A stretch of 38,691 bases of DNA from JAUYLU01 sp038065675 (GCA_038065675.1 JBBTQM010000025.1:1-38691); one strand, 5' to 3'. Shown: positions 1-6,872, counted from the first letter of the stretch. Notes: generated by a model not told the origin, from the sequence alone. Translations and numbers: made by a program.

Positions 1-6
1 CAGAAT

Positions 7-26
7 CCGGATTTTCCGGTTTTATT
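7..26 (+). terminator. Weak terminator-like hairpin at window edge
   Basis: A 5-bp stem (CCGGA/TCCGG, loop TTT) is followed by TTTTATT. It could end a gene lying left of the window. The rest of 27-150 is AT-rich and non-coding, with two further hairpins: CTGTTA (61-66) with TAACAG (93-98), enclosing CACAT/ATGTG; and an 11-bp stem 118-128/137-147 just before tRNA-Gly. No gene is visible here. Confidence 0.35.
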
Positions 27-150
27 GATAAAATAATAGAGTTTTTTAAATAAGCTTATCCTGTTAGAAAATCACATCAAATGTGTTAAAAATAACAGAT
101 GATAAAACATTAAAAATATTAGAAAATTTATGCACTAATTTTCTAATAGG

Positions 151-221
151 GCGGGATTGGTTTAGTGGCAGAATGCGACCTTCCCAAGGTTGAGACACGA
201 GTTCGATTCTCGTATCCCGCA
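151..221 (+). tRNA. tRNA-Gly(CCC)
   Basis: Full cloverleaf: acceptor GCGGGAT (151-157) pairs with ATCCCGC (214-220), discriminator A221; anticodon stem CGACC/GGTTG with loop TTCCCAA gives anticodon CCC; T-stem CGAG/CTCG with loop TTCGATT. CCA is not encoded. The last 18 nt plus TCA recur 154 bp downstream at 358-378, which defines the tail element described separately. Confidence 0.95.
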
Positions 222-378
222 TCAAATGAAATACCCACTAGTGGGTATTTCATTTGAATTGCTGGGAGAATACGTAGTATTCGAGAGAATCGAAAGACGG
301 AGGCGCCTGGCGCCGAGTCGGGGTTGCGCAAAAATCAAGTATGATTTTATGCGTGACCGATTCTCGTATCCCGCATCA
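222..378 (+). repeat. tRNA-Gly tail element (structured, ends in tRNA 3' copy)
   Basis: Non-coding stretch between tRNA-Gly and the glutaredoxin gene. In order: a perfect 36-nt palindrome at 222-257; a hairpin GAATAC/GTATTC at 268-282; GAGAATCG (285-292), an inverted copy of the host tRNA T-stem 3' strand; AAGACGGAG; hairpin GGCGC/GCGCC (302-314); GAGTCGGGG; a long stem 322-337/342-358 with loop AGTA and a bulged A349; and a 21-nt exact copy (358-378) of tRNA-Gly 204-224. Closely related to the copy at 11648-11855 (minus) and in architecture to 13723-13879 (minus). The long stem contains G-U pairs only when read in the tRNA sense, which suggests RNA on this strand. Function unknown. Confidence 0.8.
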
Positions 379-380
379 GT

Positions 381-407
381 TTGGCACGTGTGCACGTGTG
401 ATATACT
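381..407 (+). promoter_or_regulatory. Probable promoter of glutaredoxin gene
   Basis: TTGGCA (381-386), 15-nt spacer, TATACT (402-407) preceded by TG one base upstream (extended -10). The spacer holds a tandem CACGTG motif. The start codon follows 27 nt later. Confidence 0.5.
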
Positions 408-434
408 GGCTTATTAATAAATAGAAAATAAGTT

Positions 435-668
435 ATGAAGCAAGTAACGATTTACACCACACCGACCTGCACATATTGCAAAATGGCCAAGGAATTTTTT
501 AAAGAGAAAAATATCCAATATCAGGAGTATGACGTAGTGAGTAATCTTGAGAAAAGGAAAGAAATGGTTGAAAAAAGCGGACAAATGGGCGTACCGGTTA
601 TATACGTAGGCGATGAGATGGTAGTCGGTTTTGACCGCGGAAAATTGCAAGAACTTTTGGGGGTGTAA
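435..668 (+). CDS. Glutaredoxin-like thiol-disulfide protein
   Basis: A 77-residue single-domain thioredoxin-fold protein of the glutaredoxin/NrdH-like group. It begins with a beta strand (VTIYTTPTC), the redox motif C12-T-Y-C15, the cis-Pro segment GVPVIYV (about residues 53-59), and the C-terminal G-F-D-R-G typical of short glutaredoxins in anaerobes and CPR bacteria. Expected role: cytoplasmic dithiol exchange, with reducing power possibly from the thioredoxin reductase encoded at 18603-19526. Monocistronic, with its own promoter and terminator. No Shine-Dalgarno sequence is visible before the ATG, as for many core genes here. The precise partner cannot be told from the sequence. Confidence 0.9.
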   Translation: MKQVTIYTTPTCTYCKMAKEFFKEKNIQYQEYDVVSNLEKRKEMVEKSGQMGVPVIYVGDEMVVGFDRGKLQELLGV

Positions 669-682
669 TAATCTATTAACGT

Positions 683-713
683 AAAAAGCGCTTCCATTAG
701 GGGGCGCTTTTTG
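683..713 (+). terminator. Terminator after glutaredoxin gene
   Basis: 9-bp stem AAAAAGCGC (683-691) / GCGCTTTTT (704-712); the U-tract forms the 3' arm. Confidence 0.85.
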
Positions 714-744
714 TTATTGTTCGTTGTGAGTTACCGATTGTTTC

Positions 745-816
745 GCCCTTATAGTTCAACGGATAGAACAGCTCCGTCCTAAGGAGTAGATGTAGGTTCA
801 ATTCCTGCTAAGGGCA
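745..816 (+). tRNA. tRNA-Arg(CCT)
   Basis: Acceptor GCCCTTA (745-751) with TAAGGGC (809-815), discriminator A816; anticodon stem GCTCC/GGAGT, loop GTCCTAA, anticodon CCT; T-loop TTCAATT. CCA is not encoded. No tRNA 3' copy follows. A small hairpin GGACA-TGAAT-TGTCC lies at 868-882. Confidence 0.93.
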
Positions 817-919
817 TATAAGCGAAGTATAATGTTTCGTTAAAGAAAGTAACTGTTTTGCTTCAGAGGACATGAATTGTCCGCAGATTTTATCCAAAAA
901 ACACCCAATTTGACGACAC

Positions 920-946
920 TTGAATCATTTTTGCAATAGGTATACA
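920..946 (+). promoter_or_regulatory. Putative promoter of the 111-aa ORF
   Basis: TTGAAT (920-925), 15-nt spacer, TATACA (941-946). A roughly 100-nt leader follows and includes AAAGGAGGC near 977, about 78 nt from the ATG, so it may belong to an unrecognised leader peptide or a structured 5' UTR. 817-919 shows no gene. Confidence 0.4.
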
Positions 947-1055
947 ATTGTAAATTAGGTTAAACAAGCACTCAAAAGGAGGCTTTGTTCTTAATAGATT
1001 CAGGGTGAACGCCTGATTTTATCAATCCCAAGACAAAGATAGGGGGAAGTATCCC

Positions 1056-1391
1056 ATGTGCAAAGTCCCGATTGTGTTCCTGGACGAAACAGGACACGAA
1101 ACAAGGCGCGGCGAGATTGAAGTTTGCGAATTTGCCGAGAAGGAGCATCGTCTGATCGGCAAGGAAGCAAGCGTAATCGTGCAGCGCAGCACTTTCATGA
1201 AAGACGCCTCTGACTGCATCAAGAATTTGATCGGAGGCGCGATGGACCGCTTTTTCGGGTTCAGGGTCAGAGCCATCGACCCGGGGCCCGAATATCCCGT
1301 CGTGCGCATCAATCCCTCGGGGGACCTCTGGTATTGGCTTCCCAAGGGGTTGTGTCAGCAGCTGACGCAGGCGTTACCGGCGGCGGTCTGA
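1056..1391 (+). CDS. Hypothetical protein (111 aa), accessory orphan
   Basis: A soluble 111-residue protein I do not recognise. The N-terminal half is acidic and beta-rich in character (IVFLDETGHETRRGEIEV). The C-terminal part has PGPEYPVVRINPSGDLWYWLP. No signal peptide or membrane segment. The start ATG at 1056 is preceded at about 7 nt by AGGGGG. The gene is G+C-richer with C/G-ending codons compared with adjoining core genes, and has its own promoter and a strong terminator. It belongs to a set of similarly built orphan genes in this window (9888-10412, 22852-23190, 28111-28245, 35979-37915). Function unknown. Confidence 0.7.
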   Translation: MCKVPIVFLDETGHETRRGEIEVCEFAEKEHRLIGKEASVIVQRSTFMKDASDCIKNLIGGAMDRFFGFRVRAIDPGPEYPVVRINPSGDLWYWLPKGLCQQLTQALPAAV

Positions 1392-1413
1392 CTCGTTCCC
1401 ATTCCCCCAACCC

Positions 1414-1444
1414 AAGCCTCCGCTCCCACGCGGAGGCTTTTTCA
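1414..1444 (+). terminator. Terminator after 111-aa ORF
   Basis: 10-bp perfect stem AAGCCTCCGC (1414-1423) / GCGGAGGCTT (1430-1439), loop TCCCAC, then TTTTTC. Confidence 0.92.
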
Positions 1445-1473
1445 TTTGTCGTTTAGGGGATATAATTTACAGG

Positions 1474-1788
1474 ATGGATCCGGAAACAAAAAAAGTTCTT
1501 GAAGAAAATTTGCGCCTTTCGCAAGATACAAACGAAATAGTGCACAAGGTATGGGGGGCGCAAAGATGGGCGAGAGTTTTTCGCATTCTTTACTGGGTTT
1601 TTATCGCCGCCGCCGTTACCGGAGTTTTTTATTACATTCAGCCTTACATTCAGCCTTACATTCAAAGCATCCTTGGGGCATACAGCGGAGCCGCTTCCGG
1701 CATACAGGACATTCAAGATCGCGCGCAGGCGCTTCCCGATGCCAAAACAATCTCTAATTTTATCAATAATATAATAGGGTCGCAGTAA
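1474..1788 (+). CDS. Small single-TM protein with YIQP repeats
   Basis: 104 residues: an amphipathic N-terminal helix (about 1-30), one membrane helix (about 38-58, rich in V/F/I/A), then QPYIQPYIQ encoded by a 12-nt tandem repeat (CATTCAGCCTTA), then a short soluble tail. No catalytic motif. The topology fits a small membrane-anchored protein of the kind common and uncharacterised in Parcubacteria. No clear ribosome-binding site. The repeat number could vary by slippage. No function assigned. Confidence 0.7.
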   Translation: MDPETKKVLEENLRLSQDTNEIVHKVWGAQRWARVFRILYWVFIAAAVTGVFYYIQPYIQPYIQSILGAYSGAASGIQDIQDRAQALPDAKTISNFINNIIGSQ

Positions 1789-1845
1789 TCTTGCGGCAAC
1801 ACGCAGATTGCGGTAGAGTTCTATTGTTAATTATTTTTTATTTGT

Positions 1846-1921
1846 TTGGATAGCTGTTTTGGTAGATAACATTGGTATGACGCTTGGATAGCTGTTTTGG
1901 TAGATAACATTGGTATGACGC
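1846..1921 (+). repeat. Two 38-bp tandem repeats made of truncated tRNA-Phe 5' ends
   Basis: Two identical 38-bp units (1846-1883 and 1884-1921). The second is in register with the tRNA-Phe start. Each contains TTGGATAGCT, identical to tRNA-Phe nucleotides 3-12, followed by a degenerate D-arm (TTGGTAGA, also in the tRNA) and ACATTGGTATGACGC, which is not in the tRNA. The real tRNA-Phe continues this series as a third, complete copy. Confidence 0.85.
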
Positions 1922-1995
1922 TTGGATAGCTCAGTTGGTAGAGCATCGCCCTGAAGAGGCGGGGGTCCCCGGTTCGAGCCCGGGTCCAAGCACCA
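1920..1995 (+). tRNA. tRNA-Phe(GAA), CCA encoded
   Basis: Acceptor GCTTGGA (1920-1926) with TCCAAGC, discriminator A1992, genome-encoded CCA 1993-1995. Anticodon stem TCGCC/GGCGG, loop CTGAAGA, anticodon GAA. One of only two tRNAs in the window with encoded CCA; the other is tRNA-Val. Confidence 0.95.
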
Positions 1996-2014
1996 TAAAA
2001 CCAGTTGATAGTAA

Positions 2015-2046
2015 GCCTGCCTGCCGGAGCTTCGGCGCAGGCAGGT
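2015..2046 (+). repeat. GCCTGCC-type REP-like palindrome, copy 1
   Basis: Arms CCTGCCTGC (2016-2024) and GCAGGCAGG (2037-2045), with an inner CCG/CGG pair. Related palindromes occur at 11659-11703, 19543-19570 and 28675-28709. Lies between the convergent tRNA-Phe and hsp20. Confidence 0.7.
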
Positions 2047-2065
2047 AGTTTGTAGAAAAACAAAA

Positions 2066-2093
2066 GAAAATCCCCGCAGAAGCGGGGATTTTC
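2066..2093 (-). terminator. Terminator of valS-prsW-hsp20 (possibly bidirectional)
   Basis: 12-bp perfect stem GAAAATCCCCGC / GCGGGGATTTTC with a 4-nt loop, directly beside the hsp20 stop codon. T-rich sequence follows on the minus strand. It could also stop transcription from tRNA-Phe. Confidence 0.85.
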
Positions 2094-2570
2094 TTACATA
2101 GACCTTACTTTGAGTTTCGCTTGTCTACTCCTGTCTGTTTTTGGAAGCCTTATTGTTAAAAGCCCGTGTTTTTCCGATGCCTCAGCGGTTTCTATATCAA
2201 CTTCATTCGGTAAAAGTATCGTTCTTGAAAATGCTCCCCAAAATAATTCTTTATGGAAATAATTATCGGTTGAAACGGTATTTATTTCCTGCCTTTTGCC
2301 GCGGATTGTAACCATGTCGCGCGTTATTGATACATTAAGATTGTCCGGCCGTACCCCGGCAATCATCGCTTCTATGATTATTTCGCTCGGTGTCTGGTAA
2401 ACATCAACGGCAAGCTGTCCTTCCTCTTCGGCTTCTTCATCCCATTCTCCTTTCCCGCCATTTTTTCCGTTCCCATCCATTTTTATCGGCAAATCCCGGC
2501 TTTCTTCGTCCTCTTCCCGGGGCAATATATTACCGGCAAGGCGGTCAAAGAATGATAATTTTTTTGGCAT
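2094..2570 (-). CDS. Small heat shock protein, Hsp20/alpha-crystallin family
   Basis: 158 residues. The N-terminal arm (1-50) is acidic and glycine-rich. The alpha-crystallin domain (about 53-145) begins LAVDVYQTPSEIIIEAMIAGV and includes the DNLNVSITRDMVTIRGKR strand pair and the family signature HGLLTIRLPK (about 134-143, A-x-x-x-n-GvL variant). The C-terminal I/V-x-I/V tail is reduced to LKVRSM. ATP-independent holdase that keeps unfolding proteins soluble in the cytoplasm. Last gene of the minus-strand run valS-prsW-hsp20, 6 nt after prsW, so probably cotranscribed. A separate heat-shock operator (CIRCE) was not seen. Confidence 0.93.
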   Translation of the reverse strand: MPKKLSFFDRLAGNILPREEDEESRDLPIKMDGNGKNGGKGEWDEEAEEEGQLAVDVYQTPSEIIIEAMIAGVRPDNLNVSITRDMVTIRGKRQEINTVSTDNYFHKELFWGAFSRTILLPNEVDIETAEASEKHGLLTIRLPKTDRSRQAKLKVRSM

Positions 2571-2576
2571 GTAAGT

Positions 2577-3269
2577 TTAATATGCTGAACTCATCCTTTT
2601 AATTTTTTCGAAAATAAGGAGAAAAATAACCGCGACTACCCAGACGAAACCGAAGACGGTAAAAATATCGATATCTGTTCCCTTTATTATAAAAAAATTA
2701 AAGAGCGTATGCAAGAGAATGGCTGTCGCTATGCCGGCGAAAAGATATAGCTTGCGCGAAAACCATCCGCGATAAAAAGAAATCGCCATAGCTATACCGA
2801 TTGAAGAACTGGCGATGACGTGAAGAAGCGATGCCCCGATGAAGCGCATGTTTTGCGTGGCGAGCATGTCGGCAAGACCGCTTTTTTGGGCGGTGTTCAT
2901 GAGAAAAAGCGCGTTTTCCAGGCCGGCAAAGCCCAGAGCAACGGTAATCATGTAAATGACGTAATCAATAGGTTCATCAAGAAATTTTGTTTTGAGGGCG
3001 ATTAGCAAGGCGGCGCCGAATTTAACAAGCTCCTCGATTGCCGCCCACGCGATAATTACCGGAACTCCGGCCGGGAGATTCGCCAAAGCCAGTTTTTCAA
3101 GAGGGAAAACCAAGGCAACACCGGCCATTCCGGCAAGGAAAGATAAAATTATAAGCCCGCGCGGTTCAGGATGGGCGCGGTCTTCTTTGAGCCAAAACCA
3201 AAGCCAGAGAATGGAGGGAATAATTCCTCCGGCTAGGGCTATGGATATTGTTTGGGTGTTGGCTTCCAC
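2577..3269 (-). CDS. prsW: PrsW-family intramembrane protease-like protein
   Basis: 230 residues with seven or eight predicted hydrophobic segments. Family motifs are visible: E-E-L-V-K in a membrane helix near residue 80, D-Y-V-I-Y-M near 103, GFAGLENALF near 112-122 (the conserved F-x-x-x-E glutamate), and a late His segment LLHTLFNF near 185-192. PrsW homologues are membrane-embedded glutamic-type peptidases; in Bacillus, PrsW starts cleavage of anti-sigma factor RsiW. No anti-sigma factor is visible here, so the substrate is unknown. The only in-frame start is GTG at 3269, 2 nt after the valS stop, suggesting translational coupling. Confidence 0.9.
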   Translation of the reverse strand: MEANTQTISIALAGGIIPSILWLWFWLKEDRAHPEPRGLIILSFLAGMAGVALVFPLEKLALANLPAGVPVIIAWAAIEELVKFGAALLIALKTKFLDEPIDYVIYMITVALGFAGLENALFLMNTAQKSGLADMLATQNMRFIGASLLHVIASSSIGIAMAISFYRGWFSRKLYLFAGIATAILLHTLFNFFIIKGTDIDIFTVFGFVWVVAVIFLLIFEKIKRMSSAY

Positions 3270-3271
3270 TT

Positions 3272-5440
3272 TTATTTAACTGGCCACTCTTCTATTATAA
3301 GCGGTGTTTTTTCGCGCGGCAGGCGCCTCCAGATTGCTTCCGTAACGAAGGGGATAAAAGGATGAAGCGACTTGAGATCAAGCGTAAGCATTTCGTAAAG
3401 AAGCGCCAGCCGCGAAGAGCGCACCGATTCCGCAAACTCTTTTAATATCGGCTTTGATTCTTCTATTATTTTGTCCGCGAAAGTGTGCCAAAGATGGTGA
3501 TAAAGTTTTTCTCCGGCGAGATAGAATTTGAAATCTTCAATATCTTTCGTCACGCCCTTCAATAATTTAAGGAATGAGTTTTTTATTTTCGCGTCTTTGG
3601 CGTTTAATTTGATTTTTTTTGAGCGCGGCATGTTCTCCGTATTTTCAAGGACGAATCTCGCGACGTTCCAAATTTTATTCGCAAAGTGCTTGTACCCGCG
3701 TATTTTATCCTCGGAGAGTTTTGAATCATTCCCCGGCGCGGTGCCGATTATGAGAGAAAGGCGCGTGGCATCGGCGCCGTATTTTTCCGCCATATCCACC
3801 GGGTCTATTATGTTGCCGAGGGATTTTGACATTTTTCTCCCTTGCGCGTCGCGGACGAGTCCGTGAAGATAAACGTTCTTGAACGGCACAACTCCCAAAA
3901 GATAAGTACTCATGAGTATCATGCGCGCAACCCAGAAGAAAAGTATGTCGTAGCCGGTTTCAAGCACGTCGGTCGGGTGATATGTTTTCAAGTCGGCTGT
4001 TTTTTCCGGCCAGCCGAGCGTGGAGAAAGTCCAGAGGCCTGAAGAGAACCATGTGTCCAGCGTGTCGGGGTCTTGTTCCCATCCGTCGCCTGTCGGTTTT
4101 TCGCCGACTTTCGTTTCTTTTCCCATATACCAAACCGGCACACGATGTCCGAACCAAATCTGCCGCGATATGCACCAGTCGCGCAGTTCGTTTATCCAGT
4201 GGAAATATATTTTTTCAAAGCGTTTCGGGACGATTTTTATGGCTCCGCTTTTTACGGCGTGCGACATCAATTTTTTCAAAGTAACCGGCGCGCCTTTTTT
4301 AATTCCCTTAAGGCCGGAGTGGGGGAATTTGAATTCTTTATTTACATTGACGAACCATTGGAGCATTATTTGCGGCTCAATGGCTCCGCCGCCGCGGCTA
4401 TTTATTGCAACGCTATGCGAATAATTTTCATCGATTTTTTCAATAAGCCCTTTTGAGCGGAGTTTTTCCACGATAAGAGGGCGCGCTTTTTTTATGTGCG
4501 TGCCGGCGAATTCTTGGGCTACGGGCAGGAGTTTCCCTTTCAAATCTATGATTTGCTCTTTGTCCAAATTATGCCTTTCGGCGATTTCAAAGTCGGCGGA
4601 ATCGTGCCACGGGGTTATGGTCATAACTCCCGTTCCGAAGTCCATGTCAATCGCGGAGTCTTTTATAATCGTTGCCGTAATTTTTCCGTTTATCCATTCA
4701 ACTTCTATTTTTTCTCCGTGATTCCACTTGGCGTATCGCTTGTCTTTCGGGTGCATGACGACATATTTGTCGCCGAACTTCGTTTCCGGACGCGCCGTGC
4801 CGATGGTGAACGGCCCGTATTTCAGGTAGTAGAACGGCGCTTTTTCTTCGCGGCGCTCTATTTCTATGTCGGAAACGTTTGTTTGAAGTTTCGGGTCCCA
4901 GTTGACGATGCGCGCGCCGCGGTAAATGAGCCCGTCTTCGTACATGCGCGCGAAGGCGGTTCTGACGGCCAGATTGCGCTTTTCATCAAGAGTGTACGCT
5001 TCGCGGCTCCAATCAACCGATGAACCCATGCGCTTTATTTGCCCGACAATTGTGTCGTGGCTTTCTTTGGCGAATTTCTCGACTTGTTTCAAAAATTCTT
5101 CGCGTCCCAAATCGTGGCGGGTTTTGTTTTCTTTTTTGTAAAGAATTTCTTCAACTTTCGTCTGCGTGGCAATGGCGGCGTGGTCCGTGCCGGGGAGCCA
5201 CAGAGTTTTAAATCCACGCATGCGTTTGAATCGTATGAGGATGTCTTCAATCGCAAGCATGGCGGCATGCCCCATGTGAAGCGTTCCGGTAACGTTCGGA
5301 GGCGGGAGAATTATGGAAAACGGTTTTTTATGCCGCGCCGGAAGATTGTCGGGATTTAGAAAACCGGATTTTTCCCAGTATGAGTATATTGATTCCTCCT
5401 CGGCTTTCGGGTCGTAGGGTTTCAGAAATTTATCGTCCAT
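3272..5440 (-). CDS. valS: Valyl-tRNA synthetase (short form)
   Basis: 722 residues. Charges tRNA-Val with valine. Class I signatures: PPPNVTGTLHMGHA with HMGH at 55-58, and KMSKS at 536-540. The editing (CP1) domain lies between about 170 and 330, and the WFVNV and W-F-S-S-G segments are typical of ValS. The usual bacterial enzyme is about 870-950 residues. Here the protein ends shortly after the anticodon-binding helical domain (PFIPFVTEAIWRRLP...EEWPVK), so the C-terminal coiled-coil arm is missing, as often seen in CPR. First gene of the run valS-prsW-hsp20. The start ATG at 5440 abuts a 12-bp inverted repeat that may limit initiation. Confidence 0.96.
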   Translation of the reverse strand: MDDKFLKPYDPKAEEESIYSYWEKSGFLNPDNLPARHKKPFSIILPPPNVTGTLHMGHAAMLAIEDILIRFKRMRGFKTLWLPGTDHAAIATQTKVEEILYKKENKTRHDLGREEFLKQVEKFAKESHDTIVGQIKRMGSSVDWSREAYTLDEKRNLAVRTAFARMYEDGLIYRGARIVNWDPKLQTNVSDIEIERREEKAPFYYLKYGPFTIGTARPETKFGDKYVVMHPKDKRYAKWNHGEKIEVEWINGKITATIIKDSAIDMDFGTGVMTITPWHDSADFEIAERHNLDKEQIIDLKGKLLPVAQEFAGTHIKKARPLIVEKLRSKGLIEKIDENYSHSVAINSRGGGAIEPQIMLQWFVNVNKEFKFPHSGLKGIKKGAPVTLKKLMSHAVKSGAIKIVPKRFEKIYFHWINELRDWCISRQIWFGHRVPVWYMGKETKVGEKPTGDGWEQDPDTLDTWFSSGLWTFSTLGWPEKTADLKTYHPTDVLETGYDILFFWVARMILMSTYLLGVVPFKNVYLHGLVRDAQGRKMSKSLGNIIDPVDMAEKYGADATRLSLIIGTAPGNDSKLSEDKIRGYKHFANKIWNVARFVLENTENMPRSKKIKLNAKDAKIKNSFLKLLKGVTKDIEDFKFYLAGEKLYHHLWHTFADKIIEESKPILKEFAESVRSSRLALLYEMLTLDLKSLHPFIPFVTEAIWRRLPREKTPLIIEEWPVK

Positions 5441-5441
5441 C

Positions 5442-5550
5442 CTGTTAGAAGTTTAATGCTAAAAACGTGTTAAATAAAACGGAGCCGTCAGACGAGTTCG
5501 CTCATGCATCTTTACAAGTATCGTACTTTTGTTTGGCGAACTTCTAACAG
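5442..5550 (-). promoter_or_regulatory. valS leader with long-range inverted repeat
   Basis: On the minus strand the leader starts with CTGTTAGAAGTT (5550-5539) and ends with its exact complement AACTTCTAACAG (5453-5442), 1 nt before the valS ATG. An inner GAGCGA...GGCTC pairing is possible. The 12-bp stem would occlude the initiation region. No T-box signature was found. The same CTGTTAGAA string occurs at 61-69. Confidence 0.5.
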
Positions 5551-5616
5551 TATCCACAGTACCGAAATAATACCAAAAATAGGCGCTTTTTTCCACGCGG
5601 AGGCCGAGGAAGCGGC

Positions 5617-6786
5617 CTAAAACGAAAGATTTCCCAAAGCACGCATTTCCGGGAGTTTCGTCTTAGACAACGGTTTCTTGAAATATGCCGCGGCGGCTAT
5701 CATGATGGCGTTGTCGGTGGTTAAACTTTTATTTGGCAAAAGGACGGACGTTTTAGGGAGATTTTTATTTACCGCGAGAGTGATTTCCCGGCGCAGTTTT
5801 TCATTTGCCGAAACTCCTCCTCCTATGACGATTGTTTTTGCTTTGTGAATTTTAGCCGCGCCTATAGTTTTTGAAATAAGCACTTCTATGGCGGCGTTTT
5901 CAAACTCTAAGGCGATATCGGCCTTTTTTTGCGCGGATAATTTACCAAGTTTTTTAATCATATAGAGAACAGCCGTTTTAAGTCCTGAGAATGAAAAATC
6001 AAAATCTTTAGAGCCAATCATGGGACGCGGAAGTTTGATTTCATCGTTAAGGCGGCCTTTTAAAGCCACTCGCGAGATTTCCGGTCCGCCCGGATAAGGC
6101 AGGCCAAGCATCCGCGCCACTTTATCAAACGCTTCTCCGGCGGCATCGTCGCGCGTGGCGCCGATAAGTTTGTAATTTTGCCATTTTTTAGAAAGCACGA
6201 GTTCCGTGTGTCCGCCGGAAACGAGCAGAGCCAACATTGGAAATTTAAAATTTAAAATTAAAAATTTTCTTTCGCCTTTTTTCTCCAAAAGAGACGAAAG
6301 AACGTGCCCCTCCATGTGGTTTACGGGAACCACCGGAATATTCCACGCTTCCGAAAGCGCACGGGCGAAATTAATACCTACCCATAGCGCGGGTTCCAGC
6401 CCGGGGCCTGATGTTACGGCAATTTTATCCAGTTTTGGTTTTTCTATTTTTGAGAGGAGGGGGATGAGTGTTCCGTACAAATCCGTTTCTCTTTCCAATA
6501 TCTTTTTTAATTTTTCTTTAAGTTGTTGGTTGTGGGTTGTAAGTCGTTTGTTTGTATGGTGCATTTCCGCCTCTTTCAGAGTTTGGATAAGTAGGGGAGT
6601 GAGCGCCTTTGCGTGCTCGCGCTTGGCAACCATCGGGAATACTCCGCCGTAATGGGCGTGAATTTTGGTCTGCGAGAGGAGAGTATTGCCGAGGACGGAA
6701 AAAGAAACGGAGCCGCCTTTTTCCCGGGCATCAATAATGCTTACCGCCGTTTCGTCGCAGCTTGTTTCAATAGCCAGTATTTTCAT
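5617..6786 (-). CDS. tsaD: tRNA N6-adenosine threonylcarbamoyltransferase TsaD, with insert
   Basis: 389 residues against about 335-345 usual. Transfers threonylcarbamoyl to A37 of ANN-decoding tRNAs. ASKHA-type motifs: AIETSCDET (5-13), metal ligands H157-M-E-G-H161, LLVSGGHTEL, DDAAGEAFDK, FSFSGLKTAV, GGGVSAN and the late TTDNAIMIAAA Asp. The extra length lies mainly between residues 74 and 119 (roughly 38 extra residues): HHTNKRLTTHNQQLKEK is encoded by DNA resembling the intergenic spacer family found at 26163 and 31889. A second short insert, FLILNFKFP just before the SGGH motif, is encoded by an AAATTTAAAATT-type repeat. All core motifs are intact, so the enzyme is probably functional. 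Its start lies 4 nt from the tRNA-Val CCA end. Confidence 0.95.
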   Translation of the reverse strand: MKILAIETSCDETAVSIIDAREKGGSVSFSVLGNTLLSQTKIHAHYGGVFPMVAKREHAKALTPLLIQTLKEAEMHHTNKRLTTHNQQLKEKLKKILERETDLYGTLIPLLSKIEKPKLDKIAVTSGPGLEPALWVGINFARALSEAWNIPVVPVNHMEGHVLSSLLEKKGERKFLILNFKFPMLALLVSGGHTELVLSKKWQNYKLIGATRDDAAGEAFDKVARMLGLPYPGGPEISRVALKGRLNDEIKLPRPMIGSKDFDFSFSGLKTAVLYMIKKLGKLSAQKKADIALEFENAAIEVLISKTIGAAKIHKAKTIVIGGGVSANEKLRREITLAVNKNLPKTSVLLPNKSLTTDNAIMIAAAAYFKKPLSKTKLPEMRALGNLSF

Positions 6787-6790
6787 GAAA

Positions 6791-6867
6791 TGGTGCGCGC
6801 GCCCTGATTTGAACAGGGGACCTCGTCGATGTCAACGACGCGCTCTAACCATCTGAGCTACGCGCGC
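6791..6867 (-). tRNA. tRNA-Val(GAC), CCA encoded
   Basis: Minus strand: acceptor GCGCGCG with CGCGCGC, discriminator A (6794), encoded CCA (6793-6791). Anticodon stem CGTCG/CGACG, loop TTGACAT, anticodon GAC. Lies immediately upstream of tsaD, a tRNA-modification gene, and is probably cotranscribed with it. Confidence 0.95.
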
Positions 6868-6872
6868 ATAAT

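Noticed and set aside
1..150. Origin of replication (AT-rich with hairpins)
   Set aside because: No DnaA boxes were recognised and no dnaA or gyrB is adjacent.
1056..1788. Toxin-antitoxin pair
   Set aside because: The two small genes have separate signals, a terminator between them and no toxin or antitoxin motif.
1846..1921. CRISPR array
   Set aside because: Two adjacent identical units without spacers, built from tRNA-Phe sequence.
4020..5359. Several + strand ORFs of 100-175 codons antisense to valS
   Set aside because: Shadow frames of a well-conserved synthetase gene.
5442..5616. T-box riboswitch upstream of valS
   Set aside because: No T-box consensus or specifier-loop architecture could be recognised; only the 12-bp inverted repeat is supported.
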